In this document: positions 35,901-46,720 of the stretch, one piece after another
How positions within the stretch are numbered: position 1 is the first letter of the stretch
Layout of the letters: each line of letters starts with the position of its first letter
NCBI RefSeq assembly: GCF_026151205.1
Contig: NC_087083.1
Coordinates: 5,248,460 to 5,312,459, forward strand
DNA: 64,000 nt
Source of the DNA: Bolinopsis microptera
Taxonomy: Eukaryota > Ctenophora > Tentaculata > Lobata > Bolinopsidae
Direction: 5' to 3'
Position numbers and translations under genes: made by a program
Notes under the pieces: model-generated
The model's database searches: none
The model's input: only the letters and a program-made list of their open reading frames with translations
Told to the model about the DNA's origin: nothing

Positions 35901-36381
35901 TTATAATTTTGCAATTGAACTGCGATAGTGAAGTCCCGGCCGTAGGCACAGGTTACACTAGTATAATATAATATTATATAGGCTTTTTGTTTGGATTTCT
36001 CCAGTCGCAAGAGTGATCTAATGAATTTTATTTAGATCTAGCGAGATCAAGTTCAGGAATTAAATAACCTGTTCCATTGTGACTCAATTTTGGAGCTGTG
36101 AAGCTCATGCGCTAAATTGTGATTTTAATCGCACTTACCTTTCTCAGTTCTCACCTTGATTACCAGATTTGATATTACACTTTTGTCAACAAGCTATTTT
36201 CAGATTATTAGACATTGCGGAGTGCTCAGGTTACATATCTCCTCACTCATCGAAAGAAACCCAAGACACTTGTTCAAGTAATGTTATGTCCGCGGATAGT
36301 CCCGGACCGTCGTTAGAAGGGTCGAAAATAGAATCAGATTTAGTGACTGTGGATCAGATTAATGGAGAAGAAATTGGATGA
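26920..36381 (+). CDS. MANSC-like/LDLa/TM receptor with PPxY tail
   Basis: Nine exons: 26920-27060, 27350-27449, 27629-27748, 27906-28031, 28411-28536, 33359-33520, 34394-34486, 34753-34798 and 36204-36381. Phases agree throughout, giving 363 residues. A signal peptide ([16 protein letters not shown]) is followed by a Cys-rich segment ([26 protein letters not shown]) resembling a MANSC/MANEC domain. Two LDL-receptor class A domains follow, each with a Ca-binding end ([10 protein letters not shown] and [10 protein letters not shown]). Then come a transmembrane helix ([20 protein letters not shown]) and a tail with LPPSY and GPPEY. These PPxY motifs bind WW domains of NEDD4-type ubiquitin ligases. 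The layout recalls LDLRAD3/LDLRAD4 and LRP11, but orthology is not settled. Each LDLa domain is one phase-1 exon, the classical shuffling unit. A polyadenylation signal AATAAA lies at 36525. Confidence 0.85.
28526..29436. repeat. 42/44-bp minisatellite copying an exon-intron junction
   Basis: Twenty-one copies of a unit beginning TACGGAGTATT followed by GTGAGTGTAATTATAG. The first copy is the real end of the second LDLa exon (to 28536) plus its GTGAGT donor. Units 1-6 are 42 bp with TTGCTAATT and TTCTTAATT types alternating. From 28778 onward fourteen units are 44 bp with AACTGTTAATT. The last unit, at 29394, returns to the TTCT type. Every unit keeps the donor intact. Confidence 0.97.
29985..30844. 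repeat. Heptamer arrays in the receptor intron
   Basis: A short array of TAATGTG (about 29988-30036) and, 170 bases on, a long array of GTAGAGT (30208-30844, about 90 units with GTTGAGT and GTACAGA variants). The long array makes an open minus-strand frame of 251 codons reading Tyr-Thr-Leu-His-Ser, which is a by-product of a 7-bp unit lacking stops. Confidence 0.95.
31559..31688. repeat. Hexamer array (TGAGGC)n
   Basis: About 22 units of TGAGGC with one CGAGGC variant, in the same intron. The minus strand reads Ser-Leu repeats and is not a gene. Confidence 0.95.
32631..32945 (+). repeat. Dispersed repeat, second copy
   Basis: The left part (32631-32708) matches 26331-26404 inverted. The right end (ATATCGTCTCGCTTTATATA, near 32930) matches GTAAAGCGAGACGATATAT near 26310. 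The element therefore has similar ends in both places, but the copy here carries about 220 extra internal bases. An AT run lies at about 32908-32924. Confidence 0.6.
35020..35466 (+). repeat. SINE-like dispersed repeat, copy A
   Basis: Begins with a GTGTGTCTGTGTGT-rich head, then AATTTCCGAACGGTTATAC, ACGGGACTGG, ATCGGCCGGTGGTAAGTGG and TTTAATTGATG. It ends CCCGGCCGAAGGCACGGGTT followed by ACACTAGTATA. Copy B follows 18 bases downstream in the same orientation; a partial copy lies inverted at 40309-40450. The family lies in the last receptor intron. Confidence 0.7.
35484..35962 (+). repeat. SINE-like dispersed repeat, copy B
   Basis: Same order of blocks as copy A (TGTCTGTCTGTGTGTGGGAA head, AACGGTAAGAGTTATGGGAC, TCGGCCGATGGTAAGTGG) and the same tail, CCCGGCCGTAGGCACAGGTT with ACACTAGTATA. 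It has about 30 extra bases compared with copy A. Confidence 0.7.
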
Positions 36382-36774
36382 CCAAATTCAGGAAGAGTTT
36401 TTATTTGAATATTTATTTTGGGTTTCGGTTTTTCTACATTCTAAGAGTAAGACGTGGAGATGGTCATCGTTTTTCATGGTTTTAAGCCTTCTCGTTTCAG
36501 TACCTTAATCATTCGGTTTTTGCAAATAAAAGTGACTTTCGGTCAAGAATAGACAAAACAACGAAATAAATATTTCAATTTGATCATGATGTACATTTTG
36601 GCGATTTAATATAAAATTGTTTTCATTTAATGGGCAGAAGAAAGTTCAAGAATTCTAGATTTATGGACTTCTGACTCTAACCAGGGTCAATTGCTTACAA
36701 TTGCTTTATATTTGTTAGTCCAGTTACTGCAATAATCCCGTCGTCAGCACGGCTAGTCATGTTGGATGATGATT
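36382..36774. other. 3' UTR and flank of the receptor gene
   Basis: Follows the TGA at 36381. AATAAA at 36525-36530 is a plausible polyadenylation signal, giving a short 3' UTR of about 160 bases. Nothing else recognised. Confidence 0.55.
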
Positions 36775-37098
36775 AATCACTACACTCGACTATCACGTGA
36801 CCTACTTAACACGATCTCTAAGTGCCCCTGTATGACTATTCAAAACCCTAACCCTTTACTCTGACCACAACCCTAGCCCAATCCATAAACTAGAGCATAT
36901 GCTTAAACCCTAACCCGTACGAGAAATTATACCAACTTCCTTATTTAGTCATATCACGTGATCGTGACAGTTTCAGCATTTTAACCCTATTTCGTGTATA
37001 TGTGGGGTGATCCGGAATCAGCGTTCAAAAAGACATCGATTATCAAGTTGGTCTCTATTCATAAATCATGAACTTCTATGATCTAGTGTAGAATAATT
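36775..37098. mobile_element. MITE, diverged second copy
   Basis: Same order of blocks as 25758-26110: GATGATTAATCAC at the left, ACTCGACTATCACGTGAC, ACCCTAACCC-type strings, ATCACGTGATCGTGACAGTTT, and a right end TGTAGAATAATTCAGCACGC. Its terminal repeats have decayed. Confidence 0.65.
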
Positions 37099-37609
37099 CA
37101 GCACGCTCCATTTATGTTGGGTAAACGTTCTCATTCTTGCGTTCAAATAAATATATTTGACTTGTATTTCAAGTGCTTTTTTGTTGAATTTTTAGTGGGG
37201 TAATATTTCGATGTTCTAACGTTTTCTAGTTTACTACGTTAGTTACAATTTCAAATTTAAGATCTTTCATTTTTATACGATTCCTTGATCCCTGTGACTA
37301 TCATGATATCATAATATTATTATTAAGCTTTGGTTATTATTTAATGTTTAATGTTACATTTGATTTTGATGTTACATTAAACATCAGTTACCAATTTGTC
37401 ACAAATTCATTTCCCTGTAAAATTTGTTCAAATTAATTCATAATTGATGTGAAGAAAATAGGAGTATATTTTTGATTTTGTAATTGGTGTCACACGCTGA
37501 CGTGGGCACGCTGTAGAACTAGACCTGCCGCGCACGAGTGCACAGCAGCTGTATCGTGCCTTACTGCCTTAATACTAATAGCATTCGCTACGATACTAGT
37601 AATTTAGGT
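37099..37609. other. Intergenic stretch
   Basis: AT-rich; no gene or bounded repeat seen. Confidence 0.5.
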
Positions 37610-38620
37610 AGAGGAGTTGGGGGGGGGAGTGGGGGGGTAGGGGGGGTAATGTGGGGGGGGGGGGGGGCGAGGACGAGGCGGAGGTGGGGTAGGGGGGAAG
37701 TGGGGGTAGAAGGGGGCGAAGGACAAGACCATTAATCGGGACGTTGCAAGCCGTCAACGACCACATCCCACCCTATACCACGCTTCCTACAGTACTCCCA
37801 ACATAACCTCGCATCTATGTAAACCAGCTCTCAAATATGCTGGTAGCGCGCACACGTGATTTTACTTCCTGACCCCCCCGCCGGATAGGGGGTGGGAAAA
37901 GAACTATATACACACAGAAAACGTATGAACACACAACAAACGTAAAAAAAAGACAATCACCACCACTAACAAACCACCCCCACCCCCAAGCTCCCACTAG
38001 ACATGGCCACCCCCCCGAACCCAGGGGGGGCATGCTTGGACCTATACAACCGGCAATAAGGCTGCCCTTTGGATGCGTCGCGGCCGGGCTGCCGGCGAGA
38101 AGACGGACGCTAAACCACCAGACGGCGCGAAAAACACCAGCCAAACAGTACATAAACCCTAAGCCTCACCACATTCGACCCAAACCCGCTGCTTCTCTAA
38201 TCACCTTCCCCAAGAAATTCCCTCTTGTTTGTGTATTTTTAAGGTTCTAGCAAACGCTTTATCTTTTGATATGACCAAATGTTCCTATGCAACATCTCAT
38301 AGACTCATCCCGTTCCCCCCACCCTTTCGCTTTTTTTCCCCCCCCCTTCGCCCACCCCCCCCCTCCATCCCCCCCCCCCCGCTCCGCTCCCCCCCCCCAC
38401 CCCCCGCGCTCCCCCCCCCGCCCCCCTTTTTTTTTTTTTTTCCTCCCAAACTATAGGATCATTTCCCTTCACGCCCCCTTATACCTTTCTTTTGGGTACT
38501 GAATGTTCGTTATGCCAGTACAATTACAGTGGATTGCGTTTTGGTTGGCGTTGGACACTTCATTTTTTTTTTTTCTTTTTTTTTTTTTTTTTCATCTTAT
38601 TGTTCTTTTTTCTTTTTCAT
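37610..38620. repeat. G/C-homopolymer-rich low-complexity region
   Basis: Alternating G-rich (37610-37730), C-rich (38310-38440) and T-rich (38560-38595) tracts with ordinary sequence between. It resembles the noisy zone near 9 kb and may be poorly resolved. No credible gene. Confidence 0.7.
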
Positions 38621-39045
38621 TAAAATGTAAGAAACGCTTTAAAGCTAAGAACTCAAAATTTTTTGCACACATTGGTTGATTATTTAAATCTTTCCGATGT
38701 TTCAAGTTCATTGTTTAAATTTGAGGATGAGTTTTGCCATTGCCCCCAAAAGACCATGGGATACGTGATTCCCGGAGCACTCGTCAGTGATCCTCTGCCT
38801 CATCCTGTGATCTCGCTCACAATCTGTTCAGAGTAGGCGTTAGCTATGTGTATTAATGAGGTTCATTAGGCTTTACCAAAAACATACTTAGGTGTGGAAC
38901 GACCCTGATCATGATTGATTGGGGATACCGTTTTGACTTTGCTAGACTCGGCTTCCGGACCCAAACTGAACCCATATGTGGACTTTTCCCGACAGGGTAG
39001 CTTGGGAAATATTAATTATAACCAATCAGTCTACTTAATTATCTT
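38621..39045. other. Gene-free stretch
   Basis: Ordinary AT-rich sequence; nothing recognised. Confidence 0.45.
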
Positions 39046-39281
39046 TTAAGGAATGTCTCCATGGTCATGGTTACCATGAGATGGACATTTCTTGATTCTG
39101 TAATATACAAGTAGACGGTAGTAGGGGCGGTATCTCGAGTCCGTTCTCCGGGTGTTGAGGAAACTGTCTGTGTCCAGAAGTTGTCTGAGCTCCTCTTTGT
39201 CCGATGATTTGTTACTTGCTGAAGTCAACCATGATCCGCTACTGGGACACCATCTCTCTTCTTTGTATTGATTCTGATCTG
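39046..39281 (-). CDS. Possible 3' coding exon, unknown protein
   Basis: Minus-strand frame preceded by CTCCTTTGTTAG, which would serve as an acceptor, and ending at TAA (39046). It would encode about 78 residues including QNQYKEERWCPSSGSWLTS, an acidic helix DKEELRQLLDTDSF, a Tyr/Arg-rich strand RYRPYYRLLVYYRIKKC and a His-rich end. Upstream on the same strand (39280-39400) other frames also look protein-like, so indel errors may have split a longer exon. I do not recognise it. Confidence 0.3.
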
Positions 39282-40308
39282 TCTAACAAAGGAGTACTAA
39301 TAGATGACAAGGTCCCAGGAGCCTTTTCGTCGCGGATCTGATCTAAAACAAGCTTACGTGTTTCACGAAAAGCAGTGCCGAAAAGATACGATCCAACTGC
39401 TCCTCAAGCATCGAGATCGACCCAGGGCTCGAGATCTGCAAACCATGGCAGGGCCCTCTCCCCAAAGCATCGGAGTGACGTGATCCTGGAGTTCAAGTTA
39501 ACATGAGCCAAAGGTAACCAGCGTGCTAAAGGGTGCGTTCATCTGCTTTGGAAAGTTTGAAACAGTGGAAACTATAGAACGCCCATCAAGATTCCGTATT
39601 CTACTAGCTAACTTTCAAAAGCTAGACGGACACGTTGTCAGATATGCAGTGACCACAGTTTCCCCAATTTTTTACTGGATTAGGAACCAAACTATGGGAT
39701 GAGACGTAGGAGGATAACAAATGCAGAGACGCCAGTTAAACGTTCGCTCTAACTAGTGGAAACACCGTAGAAGAGATGGAGGCTCTTCAATCTTCATGTA
39801 GCAGTATGTATTAATATTTTTAGACGGGTGTAAGCACTGCACAGGGCTCCAATGCTCTAAATTACAGTGGTTCATGATCTAGCCTATAGTGATAATGACC
39901 ACAGTCATATACTGAAAATCGATTCGTTGCGGTGCTGTGTCGTATTGACTTGGGTTATGGTGTCGTATTGTCAATTTGGGTGCCCCCAGTAGTGAGTGAC
40001 CTGGGTTCAGTTGTCGTTTTGGGATGTTAAGATGGTTGGACACCCATTAATGCTGATTGGGTGGCTTTAAACTGCGTTGGGAACTAGGTTCAATTGGGTT
40101 CAGTTGTACTGCCCACCTGCTGACAGGAAAACCACAAGTTTTAGAATAATAGATCTCGACCTAATCAAAATTCCAAACAAAAACAATTCAATAATTTCAA
40201 TAAGATCTGTTCTAATGTTGTACCCGTGCAATCAACTTGGCCCAGTAATCATGGAAGCGAGCGAAGCCCCGTAAACCTGATTTAAGCTGCTCAAGCATTT
40301 TATTGTAA
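39282..40308. other. Gene-poor stretch
   Basis: No secure feature. Short phrases such as TTGGGTTCAGTTGT recur around 40010-40110. The first 150 bases may continue the exon described at 39046. Confidence 0.4.
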
Positions 40309-40450
40309 ACATTAGTGTACATAACATCAATTAAACCACTTACAACGGCGAATTTAAAAAATGTGCTTATTGGGCTTTCAGTCAGAGTTTGGTCGCCACT
40401 ATACCGAGAAACACAGTCCCGTAACTCTTAACCGTTTTTTTAATATAACG
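40309..40450 (-). repeat. SINE-like dispersed repeat, partial inverted copy
   Basis: Reverse complement contains GCGGAAATTTCCGAGCG, AACGGTTAAGAGTTACGGGA and GTAAGTGGTTTAATTGATG, as in copies A and B near 35 kb. Its GT-rich head merges into the adjoining ACACAT microsatellite, which probably grew from it. Confidence 0.65.
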
Positions 40451-40800
40451 CTCGGAAATTTCCGCACACACATACAACATACACACATACACTACACACA
40501 TAACACTACACACTACACACATACTCACATACAAACTTAAAATAACATACACACATGCACACCATACACACATACTCAGAGACACACATACACTCATAAT
40601 CACATACACACATACACACTAACAATTACACACTTTCACACATACACACATTACACACATACCACACATACACAATACACACATACACACATACACTCAT
40701 TCAACACATACACACATACACACTTACACACATTCACACATACACACATACCACATACCACCCCATACACACATACACACATACACAACCTACAACAAAT
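40451..40800. repeat. ACACAT microsatellite
   Basis: About 350 bases of CACACATA and similar units with frequent interruptions. A related shorter tract lies at 42625-42715. Confidence 0.93.
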
Positions 40801-41788
40801 ACAAACGTTTTATCTTTATTTTAACTTTATTCCAAATCAAAAATAGAACATAATGATACATCCTTTGCTGACTGTTAGTCACCAGAGAATATAACACATG
40901 ATTAAACGTAATTCATGCTTAACTCTCTCTGCTTTTATCTGTTGCAAAAGTCTTAAATGGTATAATCGTCTGTATTTACATGTCTAAAGTTTCTGTCACT
41001 AAATCGTTCAAAATTGTTTTTAACAAGTTTGATGGTGTCGTCCGGACTTACCTCTCATCAACTCTGACTCTCTACAGCATACGGTAAGGGCAAGTGGGCA
41101 GGTGAGTTATTATCCACTAGCAGGAGGATTTGACCGAGCATTCTCCCCCGTGCACGAGGCTACACGCTCACTTGTGAAACAACTTCGCAGGCGTTTTTTG
41201 AGTCACATTTCGTATGACAAGTAGGGTAGGGTCATGCCAATGATCGTACGGAGCTGTTCCCGTGGCAGGACATAAGTTTTTGAAGGAGTTTTTTAGATGT
41301 TGCCCCACTGTTGCTCATTATACTTCTGTATTGAATCAACAATTGTGCTTCATAATATCTTGAGTCGAATCTTCAAGGGTATACGTCAACCTTGTCCCAG
41401 GTACTTTTTTGTAGTTCTGGATAAGCAATGTTAGCAAGTATACATCTCTCTTGAATCTTCGATGCTCACAACTTCGAGCACTAAGAGATAGATGACCTTC
41501 CAAGGGTTCTCTTACCTCTGAGTGTCTCTCTTTGTTATTTCAACCCTGTTCTTGGCCGGCAGATAGAAGTGGGTGACTCGGTTTTGAGTCCCTTGACAAA
41601 AAGATTCACTCTTCCAAATTCTCTTTACATATTGGCAACAAGACTCCCAAATTGCTTTTATCCTCATCAGTAAAATCAACATCATCTGCGTTACTCCCAC
41701 TCGAGGGGTAAACAGATTATCTGCTATGGGAGGGTTAGGCTTAGATAGGACAAAACAGCACGCAGGGGTAAAGTGCTGCTGCCAGATA
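40801..41788. other. Gene-poor stretch
   Basis: No secure feature. A minus-strand stretch near 41600-41700 reads SNADDVDFTDEDKSNLGVLL in one frame, which looks protein-like, but stops follow and no splice structure is convincing. Confidence 0.4.
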
Positions 41789-41790
41789 TA

Positions 41791-42295
41791 CCTTACAAGA
41801 CTTTTTTGTGGGGGACCAATTTGCGACGACCGAAATTTGGCGGTCCGATAAAATATGGCGATATGAACAAAAACGTCACAATTTGGACGTCACAGAAAAT
41901 AAGGGTATTGTTCATCATTTTTGTGACAGTATGCAGTAAGGAAATTTCTGAAAATTCGGTAAAATCTTGTTCAAACTTAGTCCTGTATTAAGGACTGTAA
42001 GACTTTCATGTTAGACATACATGTATTTTTATGCACATTTAATCTGTTTTGCTTGAACATTCAATTCGTCATTGGTGTGGTAATAATTTGTCAAGATGCC
42101 AGAATTCATTTTTTTATTTTACTTTGATATTACTTTTAGAAAACAAATAAGCAGTGAAGGCACAGTCATTGGAGAAATAAGCTAAAAGATAATGCGACGG
42201 ATTCTATAGACGACCGAAATTTTGGCGGTCCGAAAATATGGCGAAATTTTCGGAAAAACCGCCACATTTCGTACGTTATAATATGTCTTGTAAGG
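41791..42295. mobile_element. 505-bp TIR element, CCTTACAAGAC family, copy 1
   Basis: Ends CCTTACAAGAC and GTCTTGTAAGG, flanked by TA on both sides as in Tc1/mariner-like insertions. Near both ends the same block CGACCGAAATTTGGCGGTCC (with one base change) followed by AAAATATGGCG is present. No coding capacity. Copy 2 lies 430 bases downstream. Confidence 0.8.
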
Positions 42296-42727
42296 TAGAG
42301 TGAACAAGTTTCCAGCCAAACTGTCGGGCTTGAAAAGCTCCACTCGCTGTCAATAAAACTCTCCCGATATTGTTGAGTTCACTTGTCTTAAGTTTAGTAT
42401 TTGCGAGCAAATCCTTACCAGTCGTATGTCATCCCATACAACCAGGCATCAGCTAAATGTCAAGTAAATACTGACCTCCTTTATAGGTATCAAAATAGCA
42501 GAGGAAATGGTCAGACTGCCCATCTTATGAAGAGACCAGCGTTTTTTTCCTGACAATGACAATAGTATCGCTGGGTCCAAAACGATATTTGCACAATATG
42601 CAGTTAAAGGCATTCTGCCAAGGACCAGTGTTACACATACACCACATTCACACATACCACACATACTCCATACACACATACACACATACACACATACAAC
42701 ATACACACATACATCTAAAATCACCTA
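42296..42727. other. Spacer between the two CCTTACAAGAC elements
   Basis: No gene recognised. The last part, 42625-42715, is an ACACATAC microsatellite. Confidence 0.5.
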
Positions 42728-43531
42728 CCTTACAAGACATATTCATGTGGATCATAATTCTGGGGATCGGAATTATGGGGGAACGAAAATATGGGGATTT
42801 TTTTCAGAAATCCCCAAATTTCGTACCCCAAATTAAATTGTCGCATTTTCACGCTAAATTATTTCAGAGAAATCAAAATCAGTTTTTGATGGAATTTTTA
42901 AAAATCGTGAAAAACTAAATGTCAGTGTCGATTTAAGGTTGTCCGTTTTGAAGGATAAACATGCAAGATGGATTGTAGAAATATTTGATAAGTTTCATAC
43001 AGATCGTGGTAAAACTATCATTAAAAACGGATTCAGGAAATCAGCTATAACTGAGGCAATTGAAATGTTAGAATTTTCGGAGCAGGATCCATTTGTTTAA
43101 CAACAATGTTTAGCTGTTCAAGTTATTCCATAAGGGTGGAAATTGCATGTCTTCCTTATTCTATTTTGTACTTAAAGTTTTTCTAGTGTGAAACTAGTCG
43201 TTGTTATAGAAGTCTATATAAAATTATATGTGAGATAATTTTGAATCTGACGCACATTTTTCACGTAACACTGAAAACCAGTATTTTCTATTCAGTAATT
43301 TGTATACTAAGTAACTTTCTATTTACCTGAGATATGCGTATCCTTGTCTCACAAAACACGTAAAACAACTTATTTGACAAATTCACCTCAAATTAGCCCT
43401 ATTTAAGCCAATTACATAAAAATTAATGTGTGGGATTTTAAAATGGCAGCCACAATTTTGGTAGTACGAAAATATGGGGATTTTTTCCAAAAATCCCCAA
43501 ATTTCGTACCATATAAATATGTCTCGTAAGG
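42728..43531. mobile_element. 804-bp TIR element, CCTTACAAGAC family, copy 2
   Basis: Ends CCTTACAAGACATATT and AATATGTCTCGTAAGG (one mismatch), with flanking TA. Palindromic subterminal blocks occur at both ends: CGAAAATATGGGGAT, a few bases, then ATCCCCAAATTTCGTAC. Unlike copy 1 it keeps a piece of a reading frame at 42882-43100. Confidence 0.8.
42882..43100 (+). pseudogene. Transposase C-terminal remnant
   Basis: Seventy-two open codons ending in TAA inside the TIR element. It reads VDLRLSVLKDKHARWIVEIF, then IIKNGFRKSAITEAIEM and ends QDPFV. The pattern (LRLS-x-LK-x-x-HA-x-W, then I-x-NG-aromatic-x-x-x-I, ending near DPF) matches, from memory, the C-terminal tail of DDE transposases common in invertebrates, probably the Tc1/mariner/pogo group, which fits the TA flanks. 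The catalytic core is missing, so the element is not autonomous. Confidence 0.55.
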
Positions 43532-43533
43532 TA

Positions 43534-44103
43534 AATTGTCTAAACTAATCTAAACTAAGCAGGATAGATCTTCAAACTGTTTGGGATGTTATAGACTTTT
43601 ATTAGACCTATATTTTAAAAGCCATAGTAAAATTAGACATTCGCACTTTTGAAAAAACCACAACAATATATGATTGGACTAGCGTTTTAGCAAGTGCGAA
43701 TGAAATTTCATTGATTTCGTGATTACCTACACACTATACGCCCAAGTTTTTAAAAATCACCTAAAAGTGCCAACTTTTGACTAATTCCTAGTTCCTTACA
43801 CTTTTGTGGAGTTTGGCAAGGCCCAAGTGGCAAGGAATTTCATTGGGTCTTTATTACAGTTGATTACTGAGGGCGAGGGGTAAGAATTGCCTGTAAAAAA
43901 GTTAAGGCAGGATGGCCAAAAGCTGCATCCTACCCAAACTAAATTGGCTGATGGAAAGCAATGGCTAACAGTTCGCCTTAATTTCAAATTTGTTTCGAAT
44001 ATTTTTCACCTAGAAGGCCTAAAAGCAATTTAGCAATAGAGATCATTTTCAAAATCAGTTTCAAGAACGATTCATATAATGCGATATGCATATAAGCTAT
44101 ATA
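43534..44103. other. Gene-free stretch
   Basis: Ordinary sequence. ATTCGCACTTTT near 43638 and AAGTGCGAATGA near 43692 form a short inverted pair. No gene seen. Confidence 0.45.
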
Positions 44104-46720
44104 TATATGGACACGTTCATTTGAGTTTGAGGATATTGGTAAACAAAAATAATAGCGTTTTCGACGATAGTGGCTTAATTTTGACATATATTAACCTAGC
44201 ACGTTCAGAAGTTCTGAACATTAGCCACGTAACCCATACTTCCATATGCACTGCTCAGAAAGAAAATCTATTGTTGTTAGGTACTATAATGTTTCAAATG
44301 TCACATTTTGTGTGACTTAGTTAACTGCAGTTGTCTAATTATCATTCCTTGGTCTGAAATATAGTAGATTAGGTCAACCTAACAATTATGATACAACATT
44401 GGTTAAAGGGCACGGATCGAACGGTTACAAGGTAATATTTGGGTAACTTTGTCACACTCAGAATAACATAGCTCTATTCTACTGTGAGGTGTCCTAAAAA
44501 CCCTTTCAACTCATTATCTGATGGTTGATCTACCAATCATAGCCCTAAAATATGTTGCTTTGGTTATTGGGAAATGAGGTTAATTCTGTCACAATATATG
44601 GAATTTTAAATTTTGGACGAATTATTTATATCTGATTTTGGAAAACTTTATATGATGACAATGTAGTTGATGCAAGTTAAGATCAGTTGATGTTTACATT
44701 GTCACAAAATTGATACGAAATCGTAAATAGGTTGAAAACAATGATTATAGAATGAAACAGTCTCTTATAATAACTCTTATAATAACTGATGTGACAAAGT
44801 AGACATGTCTTGCCCCTATTTTGAAGATCTATATTCTATAACTCTATTAGAATTCAACATTCTTTCAGAAAAAATTGGTAGAATATTGTGCAGAATATCA
44901 GAGCTTAAGTTTGACAATTTTAGGTTAAATTCGTCAAAGTCACTAGAAATGTGTCAAAATTAACTTTTCCTGCCCTAACAATTTCAAGATAGTGTAAAAA
45001 TTAGCATAGGCTGCTTTATTACCTATATAGATCAATCCAAACTACTACAAAGTATATGTTAATGTGATGACGATTACCTAACTCTTATAATAACTGATGT
45101 GACAAAGTGAACATGTCTTGCCCCTATTTTGAAGATCTATAACTCCATTAGAATTCAACATTCTTTCAAAAACGATTGGAAGAATATTGTCCAGAACATC
45201 AGAACTCAATTTTAACAATTTTAGATTAAATTGTCAAGAAACTGAAAATGTGACAAAATTTACTTTCCCTGCCCCAAAAATATCAAGATAGTGTGTTAAA
45301 ATTGGCATAGGATGCTTTATTGCCGATATTAATCGATCCAAACTACGAAAAAGATCTGTTAATCTGATGACGATTACCTAACTCTTATAATAATTAATGA
45401 CGGGGGTAGACGATAGATCCGCTTGAGCCGCGCCGCATAACAATTTATGCGTTTAGGGGCTGGAGTACGCGTGTTTACAGATTAATGAATTGTTGCATTG
45501 TAAATATTTAAAGTTGACGATATATTATGATTTAATAGTAAATTTTTCAAAGCTGGCTTTGGACTTAGGTAAATTATAACTTATTTATTTTAAAGAAAAA
45601 ACCACGGATAGTTTTAAATTTACATAGTCGTATAACTATAATCAAGTTAATCCTGTTTTCAAGAATGCGCGGCTTTGGCGGCCAGTTATTGACTTGTACA
45701 TAAAATTGAATTTTAAATAGAAATGTGAATGTATTAAAATTTAAAACTTTCAAAACGGAGGCTTATAAATATTATTATATTATGATTGTAAAATAAAGGA
45801 TAAAATTTTAAATTTGTTTCACTAAAATTTGTTTCACTAATGTGACAAAGTAAACATGTCTTGACCCAATTTTGAAGATCTATACCTCTATTAGAATACT
45901 ATGTAAGTTTATCATCAACAAAATTTCGATAAACTAGTTATTTTGCCAGCAAGGAGCTAACAGAGTTATAATAATTTTGTTGTGACGAAATTACCCTATT
46001 TTTGACCATGTTGCGGTAGTTTAATTGTGACACTGTTAACATATTACCACCTGATAATGATTTATGTGACTGGTGCATGGTACTAGCAGTGTTGTTTGAT
46101 CCATAGTACGCAATATAAGGGGTTTAAGCTGGTATATCATTATTTGTTCAATTTCACACATGTTCAGATATCATCAAGATTATGTGACAAAGTAAACTTA
46201 GTTGTGCCTTCTGTGTTTTAATTCCTTACGACTATATGATATAATAACAATTCCCAGCACTTCCAGGCCATCAAATAAACCTACATTACTCAGCATTGCT
46301 TATCAAGGCGCCCTAAACATTCATCGCATATTTTCTTTAATGTGTGACAGAGTAAACCTGAGTGCACCATCTAACGAAAAAATTCGTCAAATATGTAGGT
46401 AATGGTCATATGTACCCATCCAATCAACTGGACACCCACAAATTTGGTCATAAACGGCGGCAAGGGGTCCATATTTACTCCGTCACATGTTTATAGTGTG
46501 ACAATGTAACCATTTCCGTGCCGGCCGTATTTAAGCGATATCTTATCGCCTGATTAAGATATCGTTATGTGACAAAGTTAGCCTAGAGGATGAGACGATT
46601 ATCCTAACCATCAAGGGTTTATGTAATTTCATAGTGTGACAAAGTCAACTACACTGTGCCTTTTGATAGGGTCACTTATATTTACCAATATCCTCAAACT
46701 CAAATGAACGTGTCCATATA
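44104..46720. mobile_element. 2.6-kb element with perfect 40-bp terminal inverted repeats
   Basis: The left end starts TATATGGACACGTTCATTTG; the right end, reverse complemented, is identical over 40 bases (44104-44143 and 46681-46720). The interior has no long reading frame but repeats the motif TGTGACAAAGTNAAC and close variants about 15 times, almost all in one orientation. A unit of about 310 bp is tandemly repeated (from 44776, from 45082, and again from 45836 after an interruption). The interruption, about 45394-45838, is GC-richer and related to dispersed repeats near 24.7 and 47 kb, so it is probably a nested insertion. Superfamily unknown. Confidence 0.85.

Noticed and set aside
41512-41700. 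Minus-strand frame with an acidic, protein-like stretch
   Set aside because: Stops interrupt the best frame, no convincing splice borders, no recognised family.
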